A DNA stretch of 64,000 nt, taken from positions 124,001 to 188,000 of the forward strand of contig JAHREI010000001.1 in assembly GCA_021733665.1 (NCBI GenBank), written 5' to 3'. Shown here in pieces: positions 16,437-26,676 of this stretch (position 1 is the first letter of the stretch; each line of letters opens with the position of its first letter). Made by a program: the position numbers and the translations under genes. The notes under the pieces are model-generated. The model had not been told where the DNA came from. It did no database searches and worked only from the letters and a program-made list of their open reading frames with translations. This DNA comes from Bacillus subtilis. Lineage in GTDB: Bacteria; Pseudomonadota; Alphaproteobacteria; Rhizobiales; Rhizobiaceae.

Positions 16437-18322
16437 GCTGGTTTTGCCAAATCACCCGAAATATCCTGTGCAATACCATGTCTGCGGATATGTGTTATCA
16501 ATAATGCGATCGCAGCCGGCGTCATTCCTTCAATTCTTTGCGCTTCGGCAATATTCGAAGGATTACGCTTTTCAAGTTTTTGCTTCAGTTCAAGCGACAA
16601 ACCGGAAATTCCTGAGAACTGAATTGATTGCGGAATAATCAATTGTTCTTCCCGTTCCATCACAGCAATATCTGCCGTCTGACGATCAAGATAGACTGAA
16701 TACTGCGCTTCAATTTCCAAAGCTTCTTTTGTAGCCAAGGAAAGATCAGAAAGTTCAGGCCAAATACCGGTAAGACGTTCCAAATCAATATCCGGATAAG
16801 AAAGAAGATCATAAAGAGAGCGACGAATGCCATCTTTGTTCAAGTTCAACCCATGTGCTGCTGCTGCATTAGGTGTAATAGAAAGCGTCTGTGCAATATC
16901 TCTTGCTTTATCCAGTTCCTGCTTTCTTTCATTAAAACGCGCCTGTCGTGCCGAACCAATCAGCCCCCAACTTTGACCTAGCGGCGTCAGACGATTATCT
17001 GCATTATCTGCACGAAGAGATAGTCGGAACTCTGCGCGAGACGTAAACATACGGTAAGGTTCACTGACACCACGAGATGTCAGATCATCAATCATCACAC
17101 CGATATAGGCTTCTGTACGCTGAAGAATAGCCGGTTCACTACCACCAGCATGTCTGGAAGCATTCAAGCCAGCCAGCAAACCTTGTGCGCCAGCTTCTTC
17201 ATAACCGGTCGTGCCATTAATCTGACCAGCCAAGAATAGCCCTTTAACACGGCGCGTTTCAAGACTGCGCAGTAGCTCGCGCGGATCAATAAAATCATAT
17301 TCAATAGCATAACCCGGTTGCAGCATCTTAGCATGCTCTAAACCTGGTATAGTTTTGAGAATATCGAGCTGAACATCTTCCGGCAAGCTGGTTGAAATAC
17401 CATTCGGATAAACGGTATCATCATCAAGACCTTCCGGTTCAAGAAAAATATGATGGCCGTCACGATCACCGAACTTTACAATTTTATCCTCAATTGACGG
17501 ACAGTAGCGCGGACCGATACCTTCAATATTCCCTGAATACATTGCTGAACGATGAATGTTATCACGGATTAATTGATGGGTATCGTCTGTTGTACGCGTA
17601 ATACCACAATCAATCTGCGGTACCGTGATCTTATCCGTCATCATAGAAAACGGAACCGGATCTTCATCAGCAGATTGTTTATCCAGGCTTGCCCAGTCAA
17701 TAGTTTTGCCATCAATACGGCAAGGCGTTCCAGTTTTTAAGCGCCCTAAACTAAAACCTAAACCAATCAAACGCTCAGACAAACCCAGAGCTGGTTTTTC
17801 CCCCATACGGCCTGCAGGGATTGTTTTCTCACCAATATGGATCAAGCCATTGAGAAATGTTCCGCTTGTCAAAACTACAGAGGCGCAATTAATAATTGTA
17901 CCATCCATGAGCTGAACGGCTTTAACAGAACCATTTTCAACAATAATATCAGCCGCCCCACCTTCAACAACCGTCAGATTGCTCTGCTCTTTGATAAAGC
18001 TTTGAATGGCCAAGCGATATAATTTGCGATCTGCCTGCGTACGAGGACCACGTACTGCCGGCCCCTTTCGACGATTTAATAAACGAAACTGAATTCCGGC
18101 TTGATCAGCCGCCTTCCCCATCAAACCATCAAGGGCATCAATTTCGCGAACAAGCTGTCCCTTCCCTAATCCGCCAATAGCAGGATTACAGGACATAACA
18201 CCAATAGTATCAAAATGGTGTGTTACTAAAGCAGTTTTAGCGCCAGTTCTTGCTGATGCAGAGGCAGCTTCTGTGCCTGCATGTCCACCACCAATAACAA
18301 TGACGTCATAAAAACCTGTCAT
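16433..18322 (-). CDS. mnmG: tRNA uridine 5-carboxymethylaminomethyl modification enzyme MnmG
   Basis: With MnmE it installs cmnm5 at wobble U34 of tRNAs. The 629-residue FAD protein begins [20 protein letters not shown] with the FAD GGGHAG box, and contains [21 protein letters not shown], two Cys-containing GidA family boxes ([17 protein letters not shown]) and a C-terminal helical MnmE-interacting domain. The ATG at 18322 is chosen by homology; a longer frame from 18415 would read through a parS-like site and gives non-conserved residues. The stop overlaps rsmG by 4 bases. Confidence 0.96.
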   Translation of the reverse strand: MTGFYDVIVIGGGHAGTEAASASARTGAKTALVTHHFDTIGVMSCNPAIGGLGKGQLVREIDALDGLMGKAADQAGIQFRLLNRRKGPAVRGPRTQADRKLYRLAIQSFIKEQSNLTVVEGGAADIIVENGSVKAVQLMDGTIINCASVVLTSGTFLNGLIHIGEKTIPAGRMGEKPALGLSERLIGLGFSLGRLKTGTPCRIDGKTIDWASLDKQSADEDPVPFSMMTDKITVPQIDCGITRTTDDTHQLIRDNIHRSAMYSGNIEGIGPRYCPSIEDKIVKFGDRDGHHIFLEPEGLDDDTVYPNGISTSLPEDVQLDILKTIPGLEHAKMLQPGYAIEYDFIDPRELLRSLETRRVKGLFLAGQINGTTGYEEAGAQGLLAGLNASRHAGGSEPAILQRTEAYIGVMIDDLTSRGVSEPYRMFTSRAEFRLSLRADNADNRLTPLGQSWGLIGSARQARFNERKQELDKARDIAQTLSITPNAAAAHGLNLNKDGIRRSLYDLLSYPDIDLERLTGIWPELSDLSLATKEALEIEAQYSVYLDRQTADIAVMEREEQLIIPQSIQFSGISGLSLELKQKLEKRNPSNIAEAQRIEGMTPAAIALLITHIRRHGIAQDISGDLAKPA

Positions 18323-18343
18323 AATCATATCCAAAACTTGTTT

Positions 18344-18359
18344 GGTTTCACGTGAATCA
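18344..18359. other. Degenerate parS-like site in the mnmG leader (14/16)
   Basis: GGTTTCACGTGAATCA, 22 bases upstream of the mnmG start, matches parS except at the first base and the fourteenth. The CACGTG core and left half are kept. Confidence 0.6.
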
Positions 18360-18586
18360 TCATTCTCATGTTCTCTATGAAAAGGGAACACATAACTAGA
18401 GCATTTCACCATCAAGTTATTTTAACTGAGTACTTAAAATGATGTGAGTAGCTATCGTTATGAATAAGTGCAATACTAAAATATTTTACGTACTCACTCA
18501 AACTATGAATAATAATTTCAGAAATGGGAATCTGCTGACTCAGAATAAATCTCTTGAGTCAAATCGTGTTTTAAGATTCCACAGAA

Positions 18587-18602
18587 TGTTTCACGTGAAA
18601 CA
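18587..18602. other. parS site (perfect 16-mer) between mnmE and mnmG
   Basis: TGTTTCACGTGAAACA in the 327-base gap 18323-18649, 50 bases from the next site. Apart from the three parS-like sites I see no gene in that gap. Confidence 0.9.
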
Positions 18603-18636
18603 CATCTGATTGTTAATCAGGCTATAACATGAAAAT

Positions 18637-18652
18637 TGTTTCACGTGAATCA
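18637..18652. other. parS-like site overlapping the mnmE stop codon (15/16)
   Basis: TGTTTCACGTGAATCA; the only mismatch (T at position 14) falls in TCA (18650-18652), the reverse complement of the mnmE TGA stop, so the deviation is set by the gene end. Confidence 0.75.
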
Positions 18653-19978
18653 TTTTCCGATGCAAAATTGAGAGAATACAAGGTCAAGAATATCCTCAAT
18701 ATCTACATCGCCGGTAATTTTCCCTAGGTGCTGTGATGCAATACGTAAATTTTCAGCTCTCAATTCTAAAGGTAGTTGAGTGGATTTGTATGCTTTTTGA
18801 ATTTCTAATTTGCAGAGGTTGAGTAAATCAATATGCCTACGGCGTGTCGGTACAACGTCATTTTGTAGTTTTGTTTTCTCTGAAATATATGTGCTTAAAT
18901 TATCTAAAAGCGTGCTGATGCCATCATTGTTTTTCGTTGAAATCAGATAATTATAATTTGGTTTAGTTGTGGCTTTGAGGTCGGCCTTGTTGCCGATTGT
19001 CCAAATATCTGTCTGGAACTCAGAAGTATCTACCGCAATTGGATTGGAGATATCTTCAATATATAAAATTAAGTCAGCTTCCGCAGCTTTATCCATTGCG
19101 CGCTGAATACCGATTTGCTCAACTTTGCCTGTTGTTTCGCGAATTCCGGCTGTGTCGGTCACATAAGTCGCGACGCCATTCAGATTTAATTTTATTTCAA
19201 GTAGGTCACGCGTTGTGCCCGCTTCATCAGAAATAATAGCCACGTCACGCGCAGCCAATAAATTCATCAGGCTGGATTTTCCTGCATTCGGCGCGCCAAT
19301 AATAACGACATGAAAACCATCACGCAGCATTGATCCGCGTTTTCCGTCTTCAATGTGTTTTTCAATTTTTGCGCTAAGATACTGCATTTCGTTCCAGACC
19401 CGATCGGATACTGAACCCGGAACATCGCCTTCATCGGCAAAATCAAGTTCCGCCTCGATAAATGCACGCGCCTGAATGAGTTTCTGTCGCCAGTCCATGT
19501 AGAGATTGCGTTGCGCACCGGAAGCAACCTGTTGAGCTAATCGTCTTTGTGTTTCCGTTTCAGCAGAGATTAAATCCGCCAGCCCTTCGGCCATTGTTAA
19601 ATCCATTTTGCCGTTTGCAAATGCGCGTCGGGTAAATTCTCCGGCTTCGGCTAAACGGCATTTTTCAAATTCTGACAGGCTTTCCAGGAATTTTTCCACC
19701 ACAGCAATACCACCGTGAATATGAAATTCCACACAATCTTCACCGGTAAAGCTTTTAGGCCCCTCAAAGAAAAGTGTCAGTCCGCTGTCCAGAACATCGC
19801 CTGTTTTGTTTTTTAAAAGGCTGAAATGTGCTTTACGCGCTTCGGGCAATTTCCCCACAATAGTTTCGGTAATGAATCGAGATTGCGGGCCTGATAATCT
19901 GATAATTGCCACGCCGGAAGGCAAACGCCCGCTTGAAAGCGCAAAAATAGTATCGTGATGAAAAGACTGCACTGACAT
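18650..19978 (-). CDS. mnmE: tRNA modification GTPase MnmE
   Basis: The 442-residue protein has the N-terminal TrmE tetrahydrofolate-like domain, the G domain inserted in a helical domain (Walker A GAPNAGKSS at 228-236, DEAGTTRD switch, DTAG, NKAD) and the C-terminal FCIGK motif whose Cys is catalytic in the MnmEG reaction. It acts with MnmG, encoded immediately downstream (left) after a 327-base gap holding parS sites. It diverges from the thioredoxin-domain gene across 91 bases. Confidence 0.96.
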   Translation of the reverse strand: MSVQSFHHDTIFALSSGRLPSGVAIIRLSGPQSRFITETIVGKLPEARKAHFSLLKNKTGDVLDSGLTLFFEGPKSFTGEDCVEFHIHGGIAVVEKFLESLSEFEKCRLAEAGEFTRRAFANGKMDLTMAEGLADLISAETETQRRLAQQVASGAQRNLYMDWRQKLIQARAFIEAELDFADEGDVPGSVSDRVWNEMQYLSAKIEKHIEDGKRGSMLRDGFHVVIIGAPNAGKSSLMNLLAARDVAIISDEAGTTRDLLEIKLNLNGVATYVTDTAGIRETTGKVEQIGIQRAMDKAAEADLILYIEDISNPIAVDTSEFQTDIWTIGNKADLKATTKPNYNYLISTKNNDGISTLLDNLSTYISEKTKLQNDVVPTRRRHIDLLNLCKLEIQKAYKSTQLPLELRAENLRIASQHLGKITGDVDIEDILDLVFSQFCIGK

Positions 19979-20069
19979 CGAAAATCCGTTACAAGTTAAG
20001 AGAATAATTGCCGCTCTTTAGCTGCTTGAAGCACTATCGTATCGGTTTGAATATCGGAAAGGCAAAGCC

Positions 20070-22094
20070 ATGAACCCGACGCAAAGCCCAATACAAAACA
20101 ATGCCAGTTCTAATCGCCTTCATACAGCGAACAGTACATATTTGAAACAGCATAGCGATAATCCGGTCAATTGGCAGATATGGAGCAATGAAGCCCTTGA
20201 ACTCGCTCGTCTTCATGACAAGCCGATTTTGCTTTCCATCGGATATTCTGCCTGTCACTGGTGCCATGTTATGGCTCATGAATGTTTTGAGGATGAGCAA
20301 GTAGCTCAGCTGATGAATGAGCATTTTATCAATATTAAAGTTGATCGCGAAGAACGACCGGATATTGATCAGATCTATATGTCAGCTCTGACCGCGATGG
20401 GCGAACAAGGCGGCTGGCCACTGACAATTTTTCTAACCCCTCAGGGCGATGCTTTTTGGGGTGGCACATATTTTCCTAAACATGCCAATGGCCGACTGCC
20501 CGGCTTTATCGATATTCTTCAAAGCCTCGGCACTATATGGAAAAATGACCGCGAACGAATTAACGGCAATGTTACTGCGCTTAAAACACATTTGCAGAAT
20601 GTTTTAACACCGGAAGCTAACGCCGCTGAGAATGATGAAAGCATTTTTCAGCGTTATGCAGATACAATAGCCAGACGCATTGATACAACTTATGGCGGTA
20701 TCAGCGGACAACCTAAATTTCCAAATTTTCCGTTTATGTCGATGCTTTGGACATCCTGGAAAATCAGCCAGCAGCAACAGCACCATGATCTGTTTATTCT
20801 CAGCACCGAGAAAATGCTCAATGGCGGTATTTATGACCATCTCGCGGGTGGTTTAGCCCGCTATAGCACCGATGCATTCTGGCTCGTACCGCATTTTGAA
20901 AAGATGCTTTATGATAATGCACAGACCATCCGGCAATGCCTGTGGGCGTGGAGCAGTACACAAAATTCATTGTTTCGGAATCGAATCGAAGAAATTATTC
21001 ATTGGGTTACATCTGAAATGACTTTGCCGGACGGCGGTTTTGCCTCCGGTCTTGATGCTGACAGCGAAGGCGTTGAAGGCAAATTTTATGTCTGGGACCA
21101 GTCCGAAATAGAGAGCGTTCTCGGCGAAAATGCTCCTGAGTTCATTATAAAATATAATGTCAGTCCTGCGGGAAACTGGGAAGGCAGCAATATTCTCCAT
21201 CGGCTGGATATGCTGAATTTCAACCAGGAAGAAAATGAAACCCTAAAACCAATGCGGGAAAAACTGCTTAGTATCAGAAACTTGCGCATCAGACCCGGTC
21301 GTGATGAAAAATGCCTGACCGACTGGAATGCCTATTTCGTTCGCGCTGTGGCAGAAGCTGCCCGTGTTTTTGATCGTGCCGACTGGCTGGAACTGGCAAA
21401 AAGCACTTATCAAATTTTGATACCGGAACAAGGTACAGCAATCAGCCACGTGTGGTCACGGACTACATCTAAGCTCCCTGCCCTGTCCTCTGATTATGCC
21501 GCGCTCATCAATGCGGCCTTGTCGCTTTATCAGGCTGATCCGTACAAAAACTATATTGATGATGCTAAATCATTGCTGATCTCACTCAATCAGCACCATC
21601 TCGATCAAGATGGGGATTACCGGCTGACAGCTTTGGATAATGATGATGTCATTTTTTATCTGTATGGCGATCAGGATGAGGCTATTCCAAGCTCCACCAG
21701 CCAGATTATTGAAGCATGCACGAGACTGGCACTGATAACAGAAGATGAGGCGCTGCTGACCAAAACCAATAAGCTGGCAGAGCGTGCGTTAGGACGTAGC
21801 AAACATATGGCTTATGGTCAGGCCGGTATTCTCAATGCTGCAGTCCTGCTGCTTGATCCGGTTAAACTGGTTCTGATCGTTGAGGATACAGAGGATGAAT
21901 TATACCGCTGTGCGTCCCGTCATGCTGATCCTTGCCGTACAGATATCATTCTAAGCCGTAGCCAAGCCTCACAGCAGCCGGAATGGGCTTCTTTCCTGTC
22001 TCTGGCTGGTGAACGCTCCTGTGCCATTCTCTGCCGCAATCAGGTCTGTTTACCGCCAGTCTATGATGCCGCTGATCTGGAGAAATTACTCTAA
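20070..22094 (+). CDS. Thioredoxin-domain protein of the YyaL/SSP411 family
   Basis: A 674-residue protein with an N-terminal DsbH-like thioredoxin domain (CHWC, Cys62-Cys65, in SIGYSACHWCHVMAHE; KVDREERPDID) and a C-terminal six-hairpin glycosidase-like (alpha/alpha) domain. It is conserved from bacteria to mammals (spermatogenesis-associated protein 20), but no firm reaction is known. No signal peptide is visible, so it is probably cytoplasmic. A strong terminator follows directly. Its placement in the mnmE-rho gap has no obvious functional link. Confidence 0.88.
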   Translation: MNPTQSPIQNNASSNRLHTANSTYLKQHSDNPVNWQIWSNEALELARLHDKPILLSIGYSACHWCHVMAHECFEDEQVAQLMNEHFINIKVDREERPDIDQIYMSALTAMGEQGGWPLTIFLTPQGDAFWGGTYFPKHANGRLPGFIDILQSLGTIWKNDRERINGNVTALKTHLQNVLTPEANAAENDESIFQRYADTIARRIDTTYGGISGQPKFPNFPFMSMLWTSWKISQQQQHHDLFILSTEKMLNGGIYDHLAGGLARYSTDAFWLVPHFEKMLYDNAQTIRQCLWAWSSTQNSLFRNRIEEIIHWVTSEMTLPDGGFASGLDADSEGVEGKFYVWDQSEIESVLGENAPEFIIKYNVSPAGNWEGSNILHRLDMLNFNQEENETLKPMREKLLSIRNLRIRPGRDEKCLTDWNAYFVRAVAEAARVFDRADWLELAKSTYQILIPEQGTAISHVWSRTTSKLPALSSDYAALINAALSLYQADPYKNYIDDAKSLLISLNQHHLDQDGDYRLTALDNDDVIFYLYGDQDEAIPSSTSQIIEACTRLALITEDEALLTKTNKLAERALGRSKHMAYGQAGILNAAVLLLDPVKLVLIVEDTEDELYRCASRHADPCRTDIILSRSQASQQPEWASFLSLAGERSCAILCRNQVCLPPVYDAADLEKLL

Positions 22095-22096
22095 AT

Positions 22097-22127
22097 AAAA
22101 ACGCCGCCCTGTTGAGGCGGCGTTTTT
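22097..22127 (+). terminator. Rho-independent terminator after the YyaL-type gene
   Basis: Perfect 12-bp stem AAAAACGCCGCC / GGCGGCGTTTTT with a 7-base loop, starting 3 bases after the stop codon. Confidence 0.93.
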
Positions 22128-22226
22128 AGAGCGCGTTTCGATCTGATAAAATCAGATCGGCGCTCTAACACTCTGATCTGACGCACATCCCGAAAACCGT
22201 TTCACACTTTTCTGGATGTGCTCTAA
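22126..22226. repeat. RIME-like dispersed palindromic element, copy 2
   Basis: Hairpin TAGAGCGC..CGATCTGAT / ATCAGATCG.GCGCTCTA (22126-22167), then the shared module GCACATCCCGAAAA...TTTTCTGGATGTGC with loop CCGTTTCACAC (about 22182-22222), ending in TCTAA. The second module matches the elements at 4763 and 28113. It lies between two converging genes. Confidence 0.75.
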
Positions 22227-22246
22227 TATCAGCATAATGAAACAAA

Positions 22247-23527
22247 TTACGTATTCATTGAATCGAAAAATTCAGCATTATTCTTCGTCTGTTTCAGCTT
22301 ATCGATCAGGAACTCAATTGCATCGGTTGTGCCCATTGGCGCAAGAATACGACGCAGAACAAAGATTTTCTGCAGATCCTGACGTGGTACCAGCAGATCT
22401 TCCTTACGTGTACCGGATTTGAGAATATCCATAGCAGGGAAGATGCGCTTATCGGCAACTTTACGGTCAAGGACGATTTCCGAGTTACCGGTACCCTTGA
22501 ATTCTTCAAAGATAACTTCGTCCATACGCGAACCAGTATCGATCAGCGCGGTCGCGATAATCGTCAGCGAACCACCTTCTTCGATATTACGTGCCGCACC
22601 GAAGAAGCGTTTCGGACGCTGCAGCGCATTCGCATCCACACCACCGGTCAGAACCTTACCGGATGAAGGAATAACAGTGTTGTAAGCGCGGCCAAGGCGG
22701 GTGATCGAGTCAAGCAGAATGACTACATCACGGCCATGCTCAACAAGACGTTTTGCTTTTTCAATCACCATTTCAGCAACCTGAACGTGACGGGATGCCG
22801 GCTCATCAAAGGTCGAGGATACAACTTCGCCCTTAACCGAGCGCTGCATATCGGTCACTTCTTCAGGACGCTCATCAATCAGCAAGACGATCAGATAACA
22901 TTCCGGATGATTAGCGGTAATCGAATGCGCAATATTTTGCAGCAAAACTGTTTTACCGGTACGTGGCGGCGCCACAATCAGTCCACGCTGGCCTTTACCA
23001 AGCGGTGCAACCAGATCGATCACACGGGCTGAATTGTCTTTATTGGTCGGAATATCCAGTTCCATTTTGAAACGCTCATTCGGATAGAGCGGTGTCAGAT
23101 TATCAAAATGGATTTTATGACGGATCTTTTCCGGATCCTCAAAATTGATTGTATTGACTTTGAGAAGTGCGAAATAACGTTCGCCTTCTTTAGGGCTGCG
23201 GATCGGGCCTTCAACCGTATCACCGGTTTTCAGCGAAAAACGGCGGATTTGCGAAGGAGAAATGTAAATATCATCCGGGCCCGGAAGATAGTTGGCATTT
23301 GCCGAACGCAAGAAGCCAAAGCCGTCCGGCAATAATTCGACGACACCTTCACCGATGATTTCGACTTCCTGAGAGGCTAGGCTCTTCAGAATAGCGAACA
23401 TCAGTTCCTGTTTACGCATAACACTGGCGTTTTCAACCTGCAGCTCTTCAGCGAGAGCGAGCAAATCGACAGGTGTCTTGTTCTTAAGATCTTGTAGTTT
23501 CATTTCCTGCATGGGTGCGGAACTCAT
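22247..23527 (-). CDS. rho: Transcription termination factor Rho
   Basis: The hexameric RNA helicase that ends transcription. The 426-residue product has the N-terminal Rho_N helices ([19 protein letters not shown]), the cold-shock-like RNA-binding domain with [12 protein letters not shown], Walker [23 protein letters not shown] and the Q/R-loop region. An alternative ATG at 23512 gives 421 residues, the usual rhizobial length; neither start has a clear Shine-Dalgarno. Rho genes often have long autoregulated leaders, and 230 bases without a gene separate it from hemJ. Confidence 0.96.
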   Translation of the reverse strand: MSSAPMQEMKLQDLKNKTPVDLLALAEELQVENASVMRKQELMFAILKSLASQEVEIIGEGVVELLPDGFGFLRSANANYLPGPDDIYISPSQIRRFSLKTGDTVEGPIRSPKEGERYFALLKVNTINFEDPEKIRHKIHFDNLTPLYPNERFKMELDIPTNKDNSARVIDLVAPLGKGQRGLIVAPPRTGKTVLLQNIAHSITANHPECYLIVLLIDERPEEVTDMQRSVKGEVVSSTFDEPASRHVQVAEMVIEKAKRLVEHGRDVVILLDSITRLGRAYNTVIPSSGKVLTGGVDANALQRPKRFFGAARNIEEGGSLTIIATALIDTGSRMDEVIFEEFKGTGNSEIVLDRKVADKRIFPAMDILKSGTRKEDLLVPRQDLQKIFVLRRILAPMGTTDAIEFLIDKLKQTKNNAEFFDSMNT

Positions 23528-23703
23528 ATTATAAAAGATTGAAAAAAGAAAAATGCAGTTGTGCGCTCATAATGGTCATGAGGGGCATGACCGGCATCGG
23601 AAACCTGCTATTCTTGAAGGAAGGTGTCTTTCCTTAACCGGTTCCAGTGATTTGAGCAAGAGCCAAGCTGCTTTGCAGCGCTATAAAAATAGTCAGACAG
23701 AGT

Positions 23704-23740
23704 GAAATTACGCTCTAAACGGTGCTTAAAGCGTAATTTC
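23704..23740 (-). terminator. Hairpin downstream of hemJ
   Basis: Arms GAAATTACGCT / AGCGTAATTTC (23704-23714, 23730-23740) lie 18 bases past the hemJ stop. No good T-run follows, so it may be a Rho-dependent end, an mRNA 3' structure or part of the rho leader. Confidence 0.4.
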
Positions 23741-23757
23741 TTATCTTAATATAGGGA

Positions 23758-24288
23758 TCAGAACGGCTTTACGACAACCAAAATGACGATCAAAATCATC
23801 AGAACTGTCGGAATTTCATTCACAATGCGCCAATGTTTGGTTGATTTGGTGTTTTTATCCTGAGCGAACATCCGCACGCTCTTGGAAAGATAACCATGCA
23901 GACCGGACAGCAAAACAACCAGCAAAATTTTGCCATGCAACCAGCCGCCACGGAATTCAAAGATTTTCCATGCCAGCCACAGGCCTAAAACCCATGTCAC
24001 AATCATCGCCGGATTGATGATATAGCGCAGCAACCGGCGTTCCATGATTTTGAAAGTTTCGGAAGCCTGCGATCCGGTCTTTTCCTGACTGTGATACACA
24101 AAAAGGCGAGGCAGATATAACATGCCCGCCATCCAGGCGATCACCGCAATAATATGAAAAGCTTTGATCCAGAGATAGGCTGCATCAGTTGCCGCAAAAA
24201 ACAGCGCATAGGCTGCAATGGCAGTGATAGCGACAGCAACCACTGCTCTCACAGCAGGGTTGCCTGTATTTGTGCCGGATTTATCCAT
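23758..24288 (-). CDS. hemJ: Protoporphyrinogen oxidase HemJ
   Basis: A 176-residue membrane protein with about four transmembrane segments and the HemJ signature around KAFHIIAVIAWMAGMLYLPRLFVYH, with conserved His and Arg residues, and later MERRLLRYIINPAM. HemJ oxidises protoporphyrinogen IX to protoporphyrin IX late in haem synthesis. The start overlaps the hemE stop by one base (TAATG), so both haem genes are coupled. Confidence 0.92.
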   Translation of the reverse strand: MDKSGTNTGNPAVRAVVAVAITAIAAYALFFAATDAAYLWIKAFHIIAVIAWMAGMLYLPRLFVYHSQEKTGSQASETFKIMERRLLRYIINPAMIVTWVLGLWLAWKIFEFRGGWLHGKILLVVLLSGLHGYLSKSVRMFAQDKNTKSTKHWRIVNEIPTVLMILIVILVVVKPF

Positions 24289-25313
24289 TATGCACCTGCC
24301 TGACGGATACGGTTGACCATTTGAGCGACATTTTCGAGCGGCGCCTGAGGTGTAATTCCGTGACCGAGATTAAAGATCAGCGGCCCCTGTCCCAGTTTTT
24401 CCAGAATGACATCCACGCCTTCATCCAGAGCCTTACCGCCCGCAACCACACGCAGCGGGTCCAGATTACCCTGTACAGCGCCTTGCTGCTGTAGTTCTTG
24501 TGCAAAGGTCAGTGGAACAGACCAGTCCAGCCCAAGAGCATTTACGCCGGTTTTGGCGCGATAATCCCGATAGAGCATCCCTGCCCCTTTCGGAAAACCG
24601 ATAATCACAGCATCAGGATGGGTTTCGCGAACTTTTTTAACAATGCGGGCAACCGGCTTGATACAGAAATCTTCAAAGCAATCTTCGTCCAGTACGCCGG
24701 ACCATGAATCGAAGATCTGAACCGCATCGGCACCACAATTAAGCTGTTCAATCAGATATTCAGCAGAAATATCTGCGAGATCAGTCAGCAGCTTGATGAA
24801 AACATCGCGATGCTGATAGGCAAACAAACGTGCCGGTGCCTGATCCGGTGTGCCGTGACCGGCGATCATATAGGTGGCAACAGTCCACGGGGCACCACAA
24901 AATCCGAGCAGCGTGGTTTCATTCGGCAATTGCTTACGCAAACGGCTGACGGTTTCATAAACAGCGCTTAATTTGACTGCTTTACCTGTAATGTCGAGAT
25001 CTTTAATTTCATCAACTGTCACAGGTGTCATTAAAGGTCCCCTTCCTTCTTCAAAGCGAAGGTCACGTCCAAGAACGTGAGGGATGACAAGAATATCTGA
25101 AAAGAGAATGGCTGCATCAAAGCCATAACGGCGGATAGGCTGAAGTGTCACTTCCGTTGCCAGTTCAGGATTATAGCATAGATCAAGAAAGCTTCCTGCC
25201 TGCTGTCGTGTCTGGCGATATTCCGGGAGATAACGTCCTGCTTGTCTCATCATCCAGATTGGTGGTGGAAAGACGGTTTCACCTTTGAGAACGTTCAGAA
25301 CTTTACGTGTCAT
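24288..25313 (-). CDS. hemE: Uroporphyrinogen decarboxylase
   Basis: HemE decarboxylates uroporphyrinogen III to coproporphyrinogen III. The 341-residue product starts [12 protein letters not shown] and carries the family box [19 protein letters not shown], the [10 protein letters not shown] segment and [14 protein letters not shown] choose the ATG at 25313; an open frame extends 55 codons further upstream but through the DnaA-box cluster and without conservation. It is the left neighbour of oriC, as in Caulobacter and rhizobia, and forms an operon with hemJ. Confidence 0.96.
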   Translation of the reverse strand: MTRKVLNVLKGETVFPPPIWMMRQAGRYLPEYRQTRQQAGSFLDLCYNPELATEVTLQPIRRYGFDAAILFSDILVIPHVLGRDLRFEEGRGPLMTPVTVDEIKDLDITGKAVKLSAVYETVSRLRKQLPNETTLLGFCGAPWTVATYMIAGHGTPDQAPARLFAYQHRDVFIKLLTDLADISAEYLIEQLNCGADAVQIFDSWSGVLDEDCFEDFCIKPVARIVKKVRETHPDAVIIGFPKGAGMLYRDYRAKTGVNALGLDWSVPLTFAQELQQQGAVQGNLDPLRVVAGGKALDEGVDVILEKLGQGPLIFNLGHGITPQAPLENVAQMVNRIRQAGA

Positions 25314-25736
25314 GCGATTTACCCACACCGGTTTTCCCCGGTTATCCCATAAAGAAAGTGATGATTTTTGGATTCTTATGATTCTTAGAGTCTGTTGATA
25401 ACGGGGATTAAATGTTTCCCTGAGTTTTCCCACAGGCTGATCATGAAAACCGGCTGATGTGGATAAATTGCCCATCAATCGGGAAAAAGCAATGCGACCA
25501 AAAATTCATCAATAAAAACTGATACTTATTAAAAAGCTCATTCATGCTATCCTGTGGACAACCATTGAATGAATTCTTTCCAACTTTGAATTGCTCCTGT
25601 TACCCACAGTGTTTATTGTCACGAATATACAGTCAGGCGCGCTGTGGATGAATCTTGTTTAAATCAACAGGCAGAGAAAGACGTCTCAGAGCCGGTACTT
25701 TTTACACACAGCCATCAACAGGGATGTGAGAAATCT
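25314..25736. other. Chromosomal replication origin (oriC)
   Basis: A 423-base gene-free stretch between hemE (leftward) and ppsR (rightward), the known location of the alphaproteobacterial origin. DnaA-box-like 9-mers: perfect TGTGGATAA at 25458-25466; one-mismatch TTACCCACA 25319-25327, TGTTGATAA 25393-25401, TGTGGACAA 25553-25561, TTACCCACA 25600-25608, TGTGGATGA 25643-25651; weaker TTATCCCAT 25342-25350, TTTCCCACA 25426-25434, TTACACACA 25702-25710. An AT-rich run at about 25499-25540 could be the unwinding element. I found no perfect TTAA-N7-TTAA CtrA site. Genes on both sides point away. The parAB/parS cluster lies 7-9 kb to the left. Confidence 0.88.
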
Positions 25737-26567
25737 GTGACAAAGACTCTTTCTTACTTTCATCTTCATCTGATTTCAGATGCAACAGGAGAGACTCTCC
25801 TTGCAGCAGGCCGTGCGGCGGCCGCTCAATACAGCCATGCGCGGGCAATTGAGCACATGTATCCGCTGATCCGCACCGAGAAACAGCTGGCTAAAATTCT
25901 GGAGAATATTGATGCTGAGCCAGGCATTGTTCTCTATACAGTGGTGGATCAAAAACTGGCTTTGAAGATTGATGAAGCCTGTTCGCAGATGGGCATTCCG
26001 AGTGTTTCTGTGCTGGAACCGGTGCTGGCGACTTTTCAGTCTTATCTCGGTGCTCCTGCCCATCGCCGTGCCAGTGCGCAACATGTGCTGGATGCTGATT
26101 ATTTCCGCCGGATTGATGCACTGAATTTCACGATGGAGCATGATGACGGGCAATTGCCGCCGGATCTGGAAGAAGCAGATATTATTCTGATCGGCATTTC
26201 ACGCACATCCAAAACGCCGACCAGCATTTATCTGGCCAATCGCGGCATCAAAACGGCTAATATTCCGTTGGTTTTAGGCATTCCGCTGCCGGAAGCGCTG
26301 CTTCATGTGAAAAAGCCGCTTGTTGTCGGGCTGATTGCCAGTGCCGAGCGTATTTCTCACATCCGTCAGAACCGGATGCTGGGCACATCTCCGGGGCTGG
26401 ATACGGAAAGCTATACGGATCGTATCAATATTGCACAGGAACTGGCCTATGCGCGCAATATTTGCGAGCGCAATAACTGGCCGGTGATTGATGTTACGCG
26501 TCGCTCTATCGAAGAGACCGCGGCAGCTATTCTGGCTCTGCGCCCGCGTGTCAGATCGGATGATTGA
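25737..26567 (+). CDS. ppsR: Pyruvate, phosphate dikinase regulatory protein (kinase/pyrophosphorylase, RP001 homologue)
   Basis: A DUF299-family bifunctional ADP-dependent kinase/pyrophosphorylase that regulates PpdK or PEP synthase by phosphorylating a Thr. The 276-residue product begins with the family start [20 protein letters not shown] and contains the P-loop-like [19 protein letters not shown] choose GTG at 25737 on homology; an ATG at 25644 gives a 31-residue extension lying within the origin. It is the right-hand neighbour of oriC and heads a rightward gene series with maf and aroE. Which enzyme it regulates here is not decidable. Confidence 0.9.
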   Translation: MTKTLSYFHLHLISDATGETLLAAGRAAAAQYSHARAIEHMYPLIRTEKQLAKILENIDAEPGIVLYTVVDQKLALKIDEACSQMGIPSVSVLEPVLATFQSYLGAPAHRRASAQHVLDADYFRRIDALNFTMEHDDGQLPPDLEEADIILIGISRTSKTPTSIYLANRGIKTANIPLVLGIPLPEALLHVKKPLVVGLIASAERISHIRQNRMLGTSPGLDTESYTDRINIAQELAYARNICERNNWPVIDVTRRSIEETAAAILALRPRVRSDD

Positions 26568-26676
26568 TAGCGTTTTTCGCTGTTCTGAGTGGTGAAATAT
26601 CTGATATTATTCAAAGAGTATATTTTCACTCGCGTACAGGCAGTGATCTTTTTGATATTTGAACGGAGTTTTCAAT

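Noticed and set aside
18323-18415. Longer mnmG start with about 31 extra residues
   Set aside because: The extra residues come from a parS-like site and are not seen in MnmG proteins, which begin just before the FAD GGGHAG box.
25314-25478. Upstream extension of hemE by 55 codons
   Set aside because: It crosses DnaA boxes, lacks family similarity, and the ATG at 25313 gives the normal HemE N-terminus.
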